Assembly: GCF_900018785.1 (NCBI RefSeq)
Contig: NZ_FCOY01000007.1
Coordinates: forward strand, 310,001-374,000
DNA: 64,000 nucleotides
Origin: Xanthomonas massiliensis
GTDB lineage: Bacteria; Pseudomonadota; Gammaproteobacteria; Xanthomonadales; Xanthomonadaceae
Reading direction: 5' to 3'
The notes beneath the pieces were generated by a model. That model was given only the letters and a program-made list of their open reading frames with translations, was not told the DNA's origin and searched no databases. Shown here in pieces: positions 19,183 through 29,978 of this stretch (position 1 is the stretch's first letter; each line of letters begins with the position of its first letter). Made by a program: the position numbers and the translations under genes.

Positions 19183-20223
19183 ATGACCGCCGCCCTCGCC
19201 CGCCCGCTGCTCGCCGTTCTCCTCGCCGTGGCCGCCGCGGTGGCGAACGCCGCGGCACCGCCCACGCCGGCGCCCGCATCCGCGCCCCCTGCACCCGCAT
19301 TCGAGCTGGTCGCGCTCGGCGTGCGCGGCGGCGACCTGGACGGCGACCTCAGCGCCTGGCTGGTGCGCGGGTCCGGCGATGCGCGCTACCTCGCCCTGGA
19401 CGCGGGCACCTTGCTCAACGGCCTGCGCGTGGCGCGCGCCAGGGGCGCCTTCGCCACCTTCGCCACCCCGCCGGCCTGTCGCGGGCTGTCCGCGGACGGC
19501 TGCCTGCTGCGCGAGGGCATCGCCGGCTATTTCGTCAGCCACCCGCACCTGGACCACGTCGGCGGCCTGCTGATCGCCGCGCCCGACGACAGCGCCAAGC
19601 CCATCTACGGCCTGGCCACGACCCTGGACGCGCTGTCGCGCGACTACTTCAACTGGAGCGCCTGGCCCAACTTCGCCGACCGCGGCGCGGCGCCGGCGCT
19701 GGGCCAGTACCGCCTGCTCGCGCCGGGCGAGGACCGCGAGTTCGCCATCGACGGCACCGCCCTGCACGCGCGCCTGCTGCCGCTGCAGCACGACCGCATG
19801 GTGTCCTCGGCCCTGCTGGTGCGCGCCGGCCAGGACTGGCTGGCCTACTTCGGCGACACTGGCCCGGATGCCGTGCAGCATTCCACCCGCCTGGCCGAAG
19901 CCTGGAAGCGGCTGGCGCCGTTGCTGCGCAGCGGCCGCCTGCGCGCGCTGGTGATCGAGACCTCCTACCCCGACGGCGTGGCGGACGAGCGCCTGTACGG
20001 CCACCTCACCCCGCACTGGCTGCTGGCCGAGCTACACGCGCTGGCGCGCGAGACCGGAGGCGAGGCGCCGCTGCGCGGGCTCGCCGTGGTGGTCACCCAC
20101 ATCAAGCCCAGCCTGGGCGACGGCCCCGACCCGCGCCAGCAGATCGGCGCGCAACTGCAGGCCGGCAACGACCTGGGCGTGCGCTTCCTGTTCCCGCGGC
20201 AGGGCGACCGCCTGGTGTTCTAG
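19183..20223 (+). CDS. Secreted class II cyclic-nucleotide phosphodiesterase (MBL fold)
   Basis: Exported protein of 346 residues with an Ala-rich signal peptide (residues about 1-24) and a Pro/Ala linker before the catalytic domain. The metallo-beta-lactamase fold is shown by SHPHLDHVGGL near residue 120 (HxHxDH metal motif), further metal-site blocks YFGDTGPD and LVIETSYPD, and the C-terminal VVTHIKPS His. These blocks match class II cAMP phosphodiesterases such as CpdP. The export signal suggests degradation of extracytoplasmic cyclic nucleotides or a related phosphodiester. The ATG at 19183 gives the signal peptide; the frame is open upstream only through gcvP shadow sequence. It is monocistronic. 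Confidence 0.88.
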   Translation: MTAALARPLLAVLLAVAAAVANAAAPPTPAPASAPPAPAFELVALGVRGGDLDGDLSAWLVRGSGDARYLALDAGTLLNGLRVARARGAFATFATPPACRGLSADGCLLREGIAGYFVSHPHLDHVGGLLIAAPDDSAKPIYGLATTLDALSRDYFNWSAWPNFADRGAAPALGQYRLLAPGEDREFAIDGTALHARLLPLQHDRMVSSALLVRAGQDWLAYFGDTGPDAVQHSTRLAEAWKRLAPLLRSGRLRALVIETSYPDGVADERLYGHLTPHWLLAELHALARETGGEAPLRGLAVVVTHIKPSLGDGPDPRQQIGAQLQAGNDLGVRFLFPRQGDRLVF

Positions 20224-20264
20224 CGGAGGCCTGCAGCGGTAGCGGCCGCGCCGCGCCGCGCCGC

Positions 20265-20831
20265 TCAATCGTGGAAGATCGCCGGCGTCCCCACCCAGAT
20301 CATCCGCACCTCCTCCAGCGCGTGCATGTCGTAGGGATGGCGCTGGTCGAAGTGCGCGCTGTCGCCGGGGCCGAGCACGAAGCTGCGCCGGCCCATCTTC
20401 ACCTGCAGCCGGCCGCTGAGGACGTACCAGAAGCCCTCGCCCTCGCGCCGCATGGTCGGCGCGGTCAGGCCCGCCGGCACGGTCAGGCGCAGCGCCTCCA
20501 TCTTGCGCTCGCTGTGGCGGCCGCTCAGCCGCTCGTAGACCACCGAGGAGCCCAGCTCGATCGGCTCGCCCTCCGACGCACGGCAGATCACCTGGCGCGG
20601 CGTGGGCACGCGGGTGAAGTAATCCAGTTCCACTTCCAGCGCCCGCGCCAGCGCCTCCAGCGACAGCAGCGAGGGCGAGGCCAGGTTGCGCTCGACCTGC
20701 GACAGGAACGGCGCCGACAGGCCGGAACGCTGCGCGACCTGCTGCAGGGTCAGGCCCATGCGCTTGCGGCGATCGCGGATCGCGGCGCCGATCGGCAACC
20801 GTTCCTGGCCCGCCGGCTCGGCCATCGCCAT
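20265..20831 (-). CDS. XRE-family transcriptional regulator with cupin sensor domain
   Basis: Regulator of 188 residues. The N-terminal HTH_3 domain (about 12-68) has IRDRRKRMGLTLQQVAQRSG and APFLSQVERNLASPSL, the canonical recognition helix region. The C-terminal cupin_2 barrel (about 108-180) contains GEGFWYVLSGRLQV and LGPGDSAHFDQRHPY, a probable ligand- or metal-binding pocket. Such proteins (PuuR/SutR-like) usually repress neighbouring catabolic or transport genes. Its start overlaps the stop of the SnoaL-like gene (ATGA), so the two are coupled. The AT-rich palindrome 5' of that gene is a plausible operator for this regulator. Confidence 0.92.
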   Translation of the reverse strand: MAMAEPAGQERLPIGAAIRDRRKRMGLTLQQVAQRSGLSAPFLSQVERNLASPSLLSLEALARALEVELDYFTRVPTPRQVICRASEGEPIELGSSVVYERLSGRHSERKMEALRLTVPAGLTAPTMRREGEGFWYVLSGRLQVKMGRRSFVLGPGDSAHFDQRHPYDMHALEEVRMIWVGTPAIFHD

Positions 20832-21292
20832 CAGGAGGTGTGGTCGGAAACGATGCGCCAGTGGCCGCCCTGGCGGTGGAACAGCAGCGTGGTCAGGCCG
20901 CTGGCGACCTGGCCGCTGGCCTGACGGAGCGTGTAGCGGCCGGTGACGAAGGCGTAGTCGGGGCCGGTGCGCACGGTCTCGAGCACCGCGATGGACAGCT
21001 CGCCCATCGGCTCGCCCTTGGCGAAGCGCGCGGCGTACATCGCGCGGATGCCGTCGTAGCCGTGGGTCATGCCCGAGGCGTTGATGTAGGCGATCGTGGG
21101 CGAATGCTCGTACAGCGACATGAAGGCATCCAGGTCGCCGCGGCTCCAGGCCGCGGCACTGTCCCCGAGCGCCGCGGTGATCGCCTGCGTCAGCGCGGGG
21201 TCGGCCGCGGCGGCCGGGGATGCGGGCGGGGCGGCGTGGGCGTCGAGCAGGGGCATGGCGGCAAGCATGGCAGCGATCAGCAGGGTGCGCAT
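20831..21292 (-). CDS. Exported SnoaL-like (NTF2-fold) protein
   Basis: Protein of 153 residues with a cleavable signal peptide (residues 1-20, ending AHA). The mature domain has an NTF2-like/DUF4440 layout: SAAAWSRGDLDAFMSLYEHS, then IRAMYAARFAKG and FVTGRYTLRQ, ending in GGHWRIVSDHTS. That ending, with W-R-I and a terminal His, is typical of SgcJ/SnoaL-like small-molecule binding proteins. Its catalytic role is unknown. It is first in a two-gene unit with the XRE-cupin regulator and is divergent from the TonB-dependent receptor, sharing an AT-rich control region. Confidence 0.85.
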   Translation of the reverse strand: MRTLLIAAMLAAMPLLDAHAAPPASPAAAADPALTQAITAALGDSAAAWSRGDLDAFMSLYEHSPTIAYINASGMTHGYDGIRAMYAARFAKGEPMGELSIAVLETVRTGPDYAFVTGRYTLRQASGQVASGLTTLLFHRQGGHWRIVSDHTS

Positions 21293-21363
21293 CGGAGGTT
21301 CCGGTCTGGGAAGGGACGCCGGCGGGCGTGGGGCGACCTTAGCCCAGCACGTGGCGAATGTTC

Positions 21364-21389
21364 AAATTTTGTTGACTTGATCAAAATTT
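21364..21389. promoter_or_regulatory. AT-rich operator-like palindrome between divergent units
   Basis: An inverted repeat AAATTTTG (21364-21371) and CAAAATTT (21382-21389) has a 10-nt spacer containing the perfect 8-bp palindrome TTGATCAA (21377-21384). Adjacent TTGACT and TTGACA sequences resemble -35 elements for the rightward receptor gene. It is the most AT-rich spot for many kilobases and sits between the SnoaL/XRE unit and the receptor gene, as expected for a regulator-binding site. Confidence 0.65.
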
Positions 21390-21450
21390 TTTGACAATGA
21401 TCGGCCGGCCGCTCCCCGGCTCCTTCCTCCCGCACCCAGGCCCCACCCCC

Positions 21451-23730
21451 ATGCCCAAGTCCCGCACCCCGTTGCTGGCCGTCACCCTGCTGGCCCAGGC
21501 CCTGGCCGTCCAGCTGGCCGCCGCCCAGACCGCGCCCGCCAAGGCCGACGCCGAGCCCAAGACCCTGGACGACATCGTCGTCACCGCCACCAAGCGCGCG
21601 CAGAGCGCGCAGACCGTGCCGATCAGCATGACCGCCATCTCCGGTGCCGAGCTGGAACGCCGCGGCGTGAACGGCCTGTCCGACCTGGCCCGCATCGCCC
21701 CGTCGCTGAGCGTCAACTCCTCCGGGCCCGGCTCCAACAACCTGGTGATCCGCGGCATTTCCTCCACCGCCGGCTCGGCGGCGACGGTGAGCTACTACCT
21801 GGACGACGTGCCGATCTCCGCGTCCAGCAACGCGGCGCTGCTGTCCACCCGCGGCGTGATCGACCCGACCCTGTTCGACGTGGAGCGGGTGGAGGTGCTG
21901 CGCGGCCCGCAGGGCACGCTGTACGGCTCCAGCTCGATGGGCGGCACGATCAAGTACGTGTCCGTGCAGCCGGACACCGAGTACGGCGAAGGCCGGATCA
22001 AGGCCGACCTCTCCAATACCCACACCGGCGGCTTCAACGGCAACCTCAGCGGCTCGTTCAACCTCCCGATCAAGAAGGACGTGATGGGCCTGCGCGTGTC
22101 CGCCTACACCCGCTACGACGACGGCTACATCGACCGCTACGCCATCGACCCGAGCGACTACCTCAAGGCCGACTACGGCCACAAGCAGGACAACGTCAAC
22201 ACCTACCGCACCTCCGGCGTGCGCGCCGCGCTGCTGATCAAGCCGGACGAGAGCCTGAGCATCACCCCCAGCATCATCTACCAGTACGTGAAGCTGGGTT
22301 CGCCGTTCACCTACGACAAGAACCCCGGCACCGACAGCGACGCCTACCAGGTGCGCGACGTGGACGAGCGCAACGTGCAGAAGTCGATGATCTCCAACCT
22401 GGCCGTCACCAAGCACTTCGACGCGCTCGACCTGACCTCGTCCAGCTCGTACTTCACCCGCAAGTTCGACATCCGCGACGACAGCTCCAAGGTCATCAAC
22501 TACTTCTTCGGCCTGCCGTCGGTGTACCCGGTGACCATGTACGGCAACTACGAGAACAAGGAATTCACCCAGGAATTCCGCGCGTCCAGCCAGCTCTCCG
22601 GGCCGCTGCAGTACACCGCCGGCGTGTTCTTCCACAACGTGCGCGCGCCGCTGGCCTCGTCCATTCCCTACCCGGCCGGCTTCAACGAGACCTTCGGCAC
22701 CCCGTTCCCGGACTACGCCACCCTCTACGCCGGCGCCCGCTACGCCACGCTGAAGGAATACGCGGTGTTCGGCGAGCTGTCCTACGCCTTCACCGACAGG
22801 CTCAAGGGCACCATCGGCATCCGCGGGTTCAAGGTGGACCAGACCTTCGAGCAGTCCGGCGACGGCCTGCTCAACGGCGGCCCGAGCAGCGTGCGCAACA
22901 CCTCCAGCGACCGCGGCGCCACGCCCAAGTACACGCTGCAGTACCAGGCCACGCCCGACAGCATGGTCTACGCCACCGTATCCAAGGGCTACCGCCCCGG
23001 CGGCCCGAACAATCCGGCGCCGGCCACGCTGTGCGGGACCGAGGTGGCCGGCCTGGGCCTGAGCCAGTCGCAGCTGAGCAAGTACGGCCCCGACTACCTG
23101 TGGAACTACGAGGCCGGCTTCAAGACCGCCTGGCTCGACCGCCGCCTGCAGGTCAACGGCTCGGTCTACCACATGGACTGGAAGGACGTGCAGCAGCAGA
23201 TCGTGCTCAGCTGCGGCTACAACATCACCGCCAACTTCGGCAAGGCGGTCAGCGACGGCGGCGAGCTGGAGGTCAACTACCTGCCCAGCAACGACGTCAC
23301 CCTCAGCCTGGGCGCCGGCTACAACGACGCGCACCTGAAGAACGACGTGCCGGGCACCGCGGCCAAGGACGGCGACCGCCTGACCAACGTGCCGCGGTTC
23401 AGCGGCTCGGCCTCCGCCGAGTACCGCTTCCCGGTCAACGACACCTACGAGGGCTTCGTGCGCGGCGACATCGGCTTCGTCGGCAATTCCACCTTCCTGT
23501 ACGACCGCACCAGCCCGTTCTACCGCCGCGGCGGCTTCGCGGTCACCAACCTGCGCGCCGGCGTGCGCGGCGGCAACGGCATCGACATGTCGGTGTACGT
23601 GACCAACCTGTTCGACAAGCGCGGCGAGACCGACCTGCCGGTGGCGATCTCGGCCGACCTGCCGACCACCCGGCGCGTGGCGATCAACCAGCCGCGCACC
23701 ATCGGCGTGACCTTCGAGTACGGCTTCTGA
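21451..23730 (+). CDS. TonB-dependent outer-membrane receptor
   Basis: Outer-membrane active transporter of 759 residues. The signal peptide covers about residues 1-26 (ends AAAQ). A TonB-box-like segment LDDIVVTATKR precedes the plug domain (about 40-165) with LVIRGISSTA, SYYLDDVPIS and VEVLRGPQGTLYGSSSMGG. The rest is a beta-barrel of alternating aromatic strands ending in the terminal Phe of GVTFEYGF, the BAM signal. The start at 21451 gives a proper signal peptide; TTG/ATG codons at 21391-21397 fall within the operator/leader region. The substrate is unknown: plant- or polysaccharide-derived molecules, or siderophores, are typical for the group. Control by the neighbouring XRE-cupin regulator is inferred. 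Confidence 0.94.
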   Translation: MPKSRTPLLAVTLLAQALAVQLAAAQTAPAKADAEPKTLDDIVVTATKRAQSAQTVPISMTAISGAELERRGVNGLSDLARIAPSLSVNSSGPGSNNLVIRGISSTAGSAATVSYYLDDVPISASSNAALLSTRGVIDPTLFDVERVEVLRGPQGTLYGSSSMGGTIKYVSVQPDTEYGEGRIKADLSNTHTGGFNGNLSGSFNLPIKKDVMGLRVSAYTRYDDGYIDRYAIDPSDYLKADYGHKQDNVNTYRTSGVRAALLIKPDESLSITPSIIYQYVKLGSPFTYDKNPGTDSDAYQVRDVDERNVQKSMISNLAVTKHFDALDLTSSSSYFTRKFDIRDDSSKVINYFFGLPSVYPVTMYGNYENKEFTQEFRASSQLSGPLQYTAGVFFHNVRAPLASSIPYPAGFNETFGTPFPDYATLYAGARYATLKEYAVFGELSYAFTDRLKGTIGIRGFKVDQTFEQSGDGLLNGGPSSVRNTSSDRGATPKYTLQYQATPDSMVYATVSKGYRPGGPNNPAPATLCGTEVAGLGLSQSQLSKYGPDYLWNYEAGFKTAWLDRRLQVNGSVYHMDWKDVQQQIVLSCGYNITANFGKAVSDGGELEVNYLPSNDVTLSLGAGYNDAHLKNDVPGTAAKDGDRLTNVPRFSGSASAEYRFPVNDTYEGFVRGDIGFVGNSTFLYDRTSPFYRRGGFAVTNLRAGVRGGNGIDMSVYVTNLFDKRGETDLPVAISADLPTTRRVAINQPRTIGVTFEYGF

Positions 23731-23761
23731 CGGGTACTGCCGTCGCCGCCGCTGGAACTGG

Positions 23762-23785
23762 AAGGGGAGCCCGTCGGCTCCCCTT
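23762..23785 (+). terminator. Intrinsic terminator after the TonB-dependent receptor
   Basis: A 10-bp stem AAGGGGAGCC with GGCTCCCCTT and a CGTC loop, followed by TCTTG, lies 31 bp after the stop codon. Confidence 0.85.
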
Positions 23786-23950
23786 TCTTGTTGGCTTGTC
23801 GGCTGCTTGCCGGGCGCCCGGGCCCGCCGCGCCGGCCTCGCCCGGCGCGCCGTGGCGGCCACGCACCGTCCCGCCGGTTCAGTGGCATTGCACATGCGCC
23901 CGCCGCGCGGGCGCTAGGCTGGCGGTCTCCCCAGTTGCAGGAGCATTCGC

Positions 23951-24904
23951 ATGCAGGCGATCAGTCGACGCGGCTTCATCGGCGGCGTGGCCATGGCGGG
24001 CATGGCCGGGATGATGGCCATGGCCGGCGCGGGCGCCGCGCCCCGTCCAGGCGGGCCGGCGGCGGCCGCGGCGCCACGCCGGATTGCGCTGCGCGGCGGG
24101 CCCGCGGTTCCCGCCCTGGGCATGGGGTCCTGGCACCTGGGCCAGGGCCGGCATCCGGCCGCGCAGGAGATCCAGGCCCTGCGCACCGGGCTGGAGCTGG
24201 GCCTGGACCTGATCGACACCGCCGAAATGTACGGCGACGGCGCGGCCGAGCGCCTCATCGGCCAGGCCATTCAGGGCACCCGGCGCCCCTACCTGGTATC
24301 CAAGGTCCTGCCCTCGCATGCCGACACGCGCGGCGTGGCGCGTGCCTGCGATGCCAGCCTGCGCCGGCTGGGCGTGGAACGGCTGGACCTGTACCTGCTG
24401 CACTGGCGCGGCCGCGTGCCGCTGGCCGAGACCGTGGCCGCGTTCGAGGCGCTGCGCGCGGCGGGCAAGATCGCCGCGTGGGGCGTCTCCAACTTCGACG
24501 TGGCCGACATGGAGGAACTGTGGCGGGTCCCGGACGGCGAGCGCTGCGTGGTGGACCAGGTGCTCTACAACGTCGGCAGCCGCGGCATCGAGTTCGACCT
24601 GCTGCCGTGGTGCCAACGCCACCAGGTCACGGTGATGGCCTATTCGCCGCTGGGCAGCCGCGCCCTGCTCGGCAATGCGGTGCTGGCCCGCATCGCCGCG
24701 CGCCACGGGGTGGACGCCCCCGCGGTGGCGCTGGCCTGGGCGATCCGCAGCGGGCGGGTCATCGCCATTCCCGAGTCCGGCTCGCCCGGGCACGTGCGTG
24801 CCAACGCGACGGCGCTGTCGCTGCGCCTGGCGGCGGCGGACCTGGCCGAGCTCGATGCCGCCTTCCCGCCACCGACGCGCAAGCAGCCGCTGGACGTGCT
24901 GTAG
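23951..24904 (+). CDS. Tat-exported aldo/keto reductase
   Basis: NADPH-dependent aldo/keto reductase of 317 residues. The N terminus ISRRGFIGG plus a hydrophobic Gly/Ala/Met stretch is a twin-arginine signal, so the folded holoenzyme is probably exported to the periplasm. The TIM-barrel shows the catalytic tetrad: Asp and Tyr in LIDTAEMYGDG, Lys in YLVSKVLP, His in YLLHW. The cofactor-binding end is VIAIPESGSPGHVRANATA. An exported AKR must carry its nicotinamide cofactor through Tat, or use another cofactor. It is alone between a terminator and the convergent MFS genes. Confidence 0.9.
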   Translation: MQAISRRGFIGGVAMAGMAGMMAMAGAGAAPRPGGPAAAAAPRRIALRGGPAVPALGMGSWHLGQGRHPAAQEIQALRTGLELGLDLIDTAEMYGDGAAERLIGQAIQGTRRPYLVSKVLPSHADTRGVARACDASLRRLGVERLDLYLLHWRGRVPLAETVAAFEALRAAGKIAAWGVSNFDVADMEELWRVPDGERCVVDQVLYNVGSRGIEFDLLPWCQRHQVTVMAYSPLGSRALLGNAVLARIAARHGVDAPAVALAWAIRSGRVIAIPESGSPGHVRANATALSLRLAAADLAELDAAFPPPTRKQPLDVL

Positions 24905-24997
24905 CGGTACGGTCCGTGCGGCCGTGGCAGGCCGGCCAGCTTCCTGCGCGGTGCACCGGTCGCGATGCCCGCGGCCCGGCATGCCCGCCTGCCGGGT

Positions 24998-26269
24998 TCA
25001 TTCCACCGCCGGCCGGCGCCACAGGTACAGCGCCACCGCGACGTTGACCAGCGCCACCAGCCCGACGTAGTGCGCCGGGGCGAGGTGGCCCACGCGGGCG
25101 GTGAGGTAGCCGATCAACGGCGGCGTCACCGCGCCGGCGATGGCATAGGCCAGGTTGTAGGACAGCGCCAGGCCGGTATAGCGCACCGCCGGCGGGAACG
25201 AGGCCACCATCACCGCCGGCACCACCCCGGCCACGCCCGCGGTGAAACCGGCCAGCGCGTACAGCGGCAGGAAGTGGCGCCCGCCGGCGGCCAGGTCCAG
25301 GTACAGCGCGTACACCGCCACCAGCAGGCACAGCGCGGCCACCAGCAACGCCGGGGCGCGGCCGATGCGATCGCTCAGGAATCCGGTCCACAGGCAGCCG
25401 GCCACCAGGCAGCAGGCGGCGATGACGTTGCCGCGCGCGGCCAGCGCCTCGGGCACGCCGAACGCGGACTGGATCAGCGTCGGCGTCATCAGGATCACCA
25501 CCACGATGCCCGCGGTCAGCACCCAGGTGACCAGCATCGACACCACCACGCCGCCGCCGTATCCCTTGAGCACGCGCTTGATCGGCCATTCCCCGGCCAG
25601 TGCCCGCTGCGCGCGCAGGCGCGCGAACACCGGCGTCTCGGCCAGCCAGCGCCGCAGCCACACCGAAACGAAGCCGAACACGCCGCCGACCACGAAGGCC
25701 AGGCGCCAGCCGTAGGCCAGCACCTCGGCCGGGGCGAAGTGGTGCACCACCCAGGACGCCATCAGCGAGCCCATCAGCGTGCCGACGTTGATGCCGGCGC
25801 TGAGGCTGCCCACCGCGAAGCCCACGCCCGAGCGCGGCGCATGCTCGGCCACGAACACCCACGCCCCCGGCATCTCGCCGCCGATCGCCAGGCCCTGCAG
25901 CATGCGCAGCGCCAGCAGCAGCAGCGGCGCGGCCGCGCCGAGCTGGGCATAGGTCGGCAGCAGGCCGATCAGCAGCGTCGGCAGCGCCATCAGGAAGATG
26001 CTCAGCGAGAACATGCGCTTGCGCCCGGTGCGGTCGCCGAAGTGCGCCATCAGCACGCCGCCGAGCGGGCGCACCAGGTAGCCGGCGGCGAAGATCGCGT
26101 AGATCTGCAGCTGCGCCAGCCAGGCGGGGATGTGCGCCGGGAAGAACAGCTCGCCCAGGGTGCGGGTGAAGAACACGAAGACGACGAAGTCGTAGAACTC
26201 CAGCGCCCCGCCCAGGGCGGACAGGCCGAGCACCTTGGCATCGTTGCGCGCGATGGCGACCGTGGACAT
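24998..26269 (-). CDS. MFS metabolite:H+ symporter (MHS family), copy A
   Basis: Inner-membrane symporter of 423 residues with 12 helices. Family markers include GALEFYDFVVFVFFTRTLG in helix 1, LMAHFGDRTGRKR in loop 2-3 and RMLQGLAIGGEMPGAW in helix 4. These resemble the ProP/KgtP/ShiA type, which carries organic acids, betaine or shikimate. The ATG at 26269 is used; the frame remains open far upstream through the neighbouring paralogue, but that is shadow sequence. It is a tandem paralogue of the next gene, sharing long identical stretches. The substrate cannot be assigned. Confidence 0.92.
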   Translation of the reverse strand: MSTVAIARNDAKVLGLSALGGALEFYDFVVFVFFTRTLGELFFPAHIPAWLAQLQIYAIFAAGYLVRPLGGVLMAHFGDRTGRKRMFSLSIFLMALPTLLIGLLPTYAQLGAAAPLLLLALRMLQGLAIGGEMPGAWVFVAEHAPRSGVGFAVGSLSAGINVGTLMGSLMASWVVHHFAPAEVLAYGWRLAFVVGGVFGFVSVWLRRWLAETPVFARLRAQRALAGEWPIKRVLKGYGGGVVVSMLVTWVLTAGIVVVILMTPTLIQSAFGVPEALAARGNVIAACCLVAGCLWTGFLSDRIGRAPALLVAALCLLVAVYALYLDLAAGGRHFLPLYALAGFTAGVAGVVPAVMVASFPPAVRYTGLALSYNLAYAIAGAVTPPLIGYLTARVGHLAPAHYVGLVALVNVAVALYLWRRPAVE

Positions 26270-26403
26270 GGGGCCGAAGGCTCCGGGAATGGGGGACCGG
26301 GCACGATAGCGCGGCGGCCGCGGCTGCGGCGAGCCCGCAGCGCGCGGCCGGCGGAACACCGTTTTCCGCGCACGGCATCCCCGGCCCCGGCTGGACGCGC
26401 GGG

Positions 26404-27690
26404 CTAGCCCGTGCGGGACGGGGTCCGCGGCCGTGGGCGGCGCAGGTAGACCGCCACCACGATGGCGGCCAGCGACACCAGGGCCACGTAGTGCGCCGGC
26501 GCGAGCGTGCCGGCCCCGCGCGACAGGTAGCCGATCAGCGGCGGCGTCGCCGCGCCGGCGACGGCATAGGCCAGGTTGTAGGACAGCGCCAGGCCGGTGT
26601 AGCGCACCGCCGGCGGGAACACGCCGACCATCACCGCCGGCACCACCCCGGCCACGCCCGCGGCCAGGCCGGCCAGCGCGTACAACGGCAGGAAGTGATG
26701 TCCGCCGGCGGCCAGGTCCAGGTACAGCGCGTACACCGCCGCCAGCAGCGCCGCCGATCCGGCCAGCAGGGCGCGGGCCGCGCCGATGCGGTCGGTCAGG
26801 GCACCGGCGAGCAGGCATCCGACGACCAGGCAGGCCGAGGCCAGCACGTTGCCGCGCGTGGCCAGCCCGGCGGACACGCCGAAGGCGCCCTGCACCACCG
26901 TGGGCGTCATCAGGATCACCACCACGATCGCCGCGGTCAGCACCCAGGTGGCCAGCATCGACACGCCCACCGCGGCCGGGTGATCGCGCAGCACGCGCTT
27001 GAACGGCAGTTCCTCCACCAGCTGCCGCTCGGCCTGCATCTGCAGGAACACCGGCGTCTCGGCCAGCCAGCGCCGCAGCCACACCGCGACGAAGCCGAAC
27101 ACCCCGCCGACGAGGAACGGCAGGCGCCAGGCGCCGGCCAGCACCTGGTGCTCGTCGAAGCGGCCGTGCAGCCACAGCGCGGTGAGCGAGCCGAGCAGGA
27201 TGCCCACGCTCATGCCCGAGCACAGGCTGGCCGCGGCAAACCCCCCCCGCCGCGCCGGCACGTGCTCGGCCACGAACACCCACGCCCCCGGCATCTCGCC
27301 GCCGATCGCCAGGCCCTGCAGCATGCGCAGCGCCAGCAACAGCAGCGGGGCGGCGGCGCCGAGCCGGGCGTAGGTCGGCAGCAGGCCGATCAGCAGCGTC
27401 GGCAGCGCCATCAGCAGCAGGCTCAGGGTGAACATGCGCTTGCGTCCCAGGCGGTCGCCGAAGTGCGCCATCACCAGCCCGCCCAGCGGCCGTACCAGGT
27501 AGCCGGCGGCGAAGATGCTGTAGACCTGCAGCTGCGCCAGCCACGGCGGCATGCCCGCCGGGAAGAACAGCTCGCCCAGGGTGCGGGTGAAGAACACGAA
27601 GATGACGAAATCGTAGAACTCGAGCGCGCCGCCCAGGGCGGACAGGCCGAGCACCCGGGCATCGTGGCGGCCCGCGGGGAAGCTGCTCAT
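26404..27690 (-). CDS. MFS metabolite:H+ symporter (MHS family), copy B
   Basis: Tandem paralogue of copy A, 428 residues from the ATG at 27690. Nearly identical blocks are GGALEFYDFV, RTLGELFFPAG, ALPTLLIGLLPTYARLGA, RMLQGLAIGGEMPGAWVFVA, YALYLDLAAGGHHFLPLYA and RYTGLALSYNLAYA. Differences concentrate in helices 5-7 and in the central loop, where specificity could differ. The intergenic gap to copy A is 134 bp. It is divergent from the catalase gene across 191 bp. Confidence 0.92.
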   Translation of the reverse strand: MSSFPAGRHDARVLGLSALGGALEFYDFVIFVFFTRTLGELFFPAGMPPWLAQLQVYSIFAAGYLVRPLGGLVMAHFGDRLGRKRMFTLSLLLMALPTLLIGLLPTYARLGAAAPLLLLALRMLQGLAIGGEMPGAWVFVAEHVPARRGGFAAASLCSGMSVGILLGSLTALWLHGRFDEHQVLAGAWRLPFLVGGVFGFVAVWLRRWLAETPVFLQMQAERQLVEELPFKRVLRDHPAAVGVSMLATWVLTAAIVVVILMTPTVVQGAFGVSAGLATRGNVLASACLVVGCLLAGALTDRIGAARALLAGSAALLAAVYALYLDLAAGGHHFLPLYALAGLAAGVAGVVPAVMVGVFPPAVRYTGLALSYNLAYAVAGAATPPLIGYLSRGAGTLAPAHYVALVSLAAIVVAVYLRRPRPRTPSRTG

Positions 27691-27881
27691 CGGCAACGGA
27701 AGGTGGACGAGGGAAAGGGGCGACACGATAGCCAATCGCACCGGTTTCCACTGATACCAATTGCCTGGACTGCCCGGCCACGGCGTGAACCGGGCGTGCA
27801 CGCCGCCACCGGCGGCGACCACCCCTGGTTAACACCGCGGCCGCCAAGGTGGGACTCACCCAGATAAAACGGAGCACCGCC

Positions 27882-29978
<2,097 letters not shown>

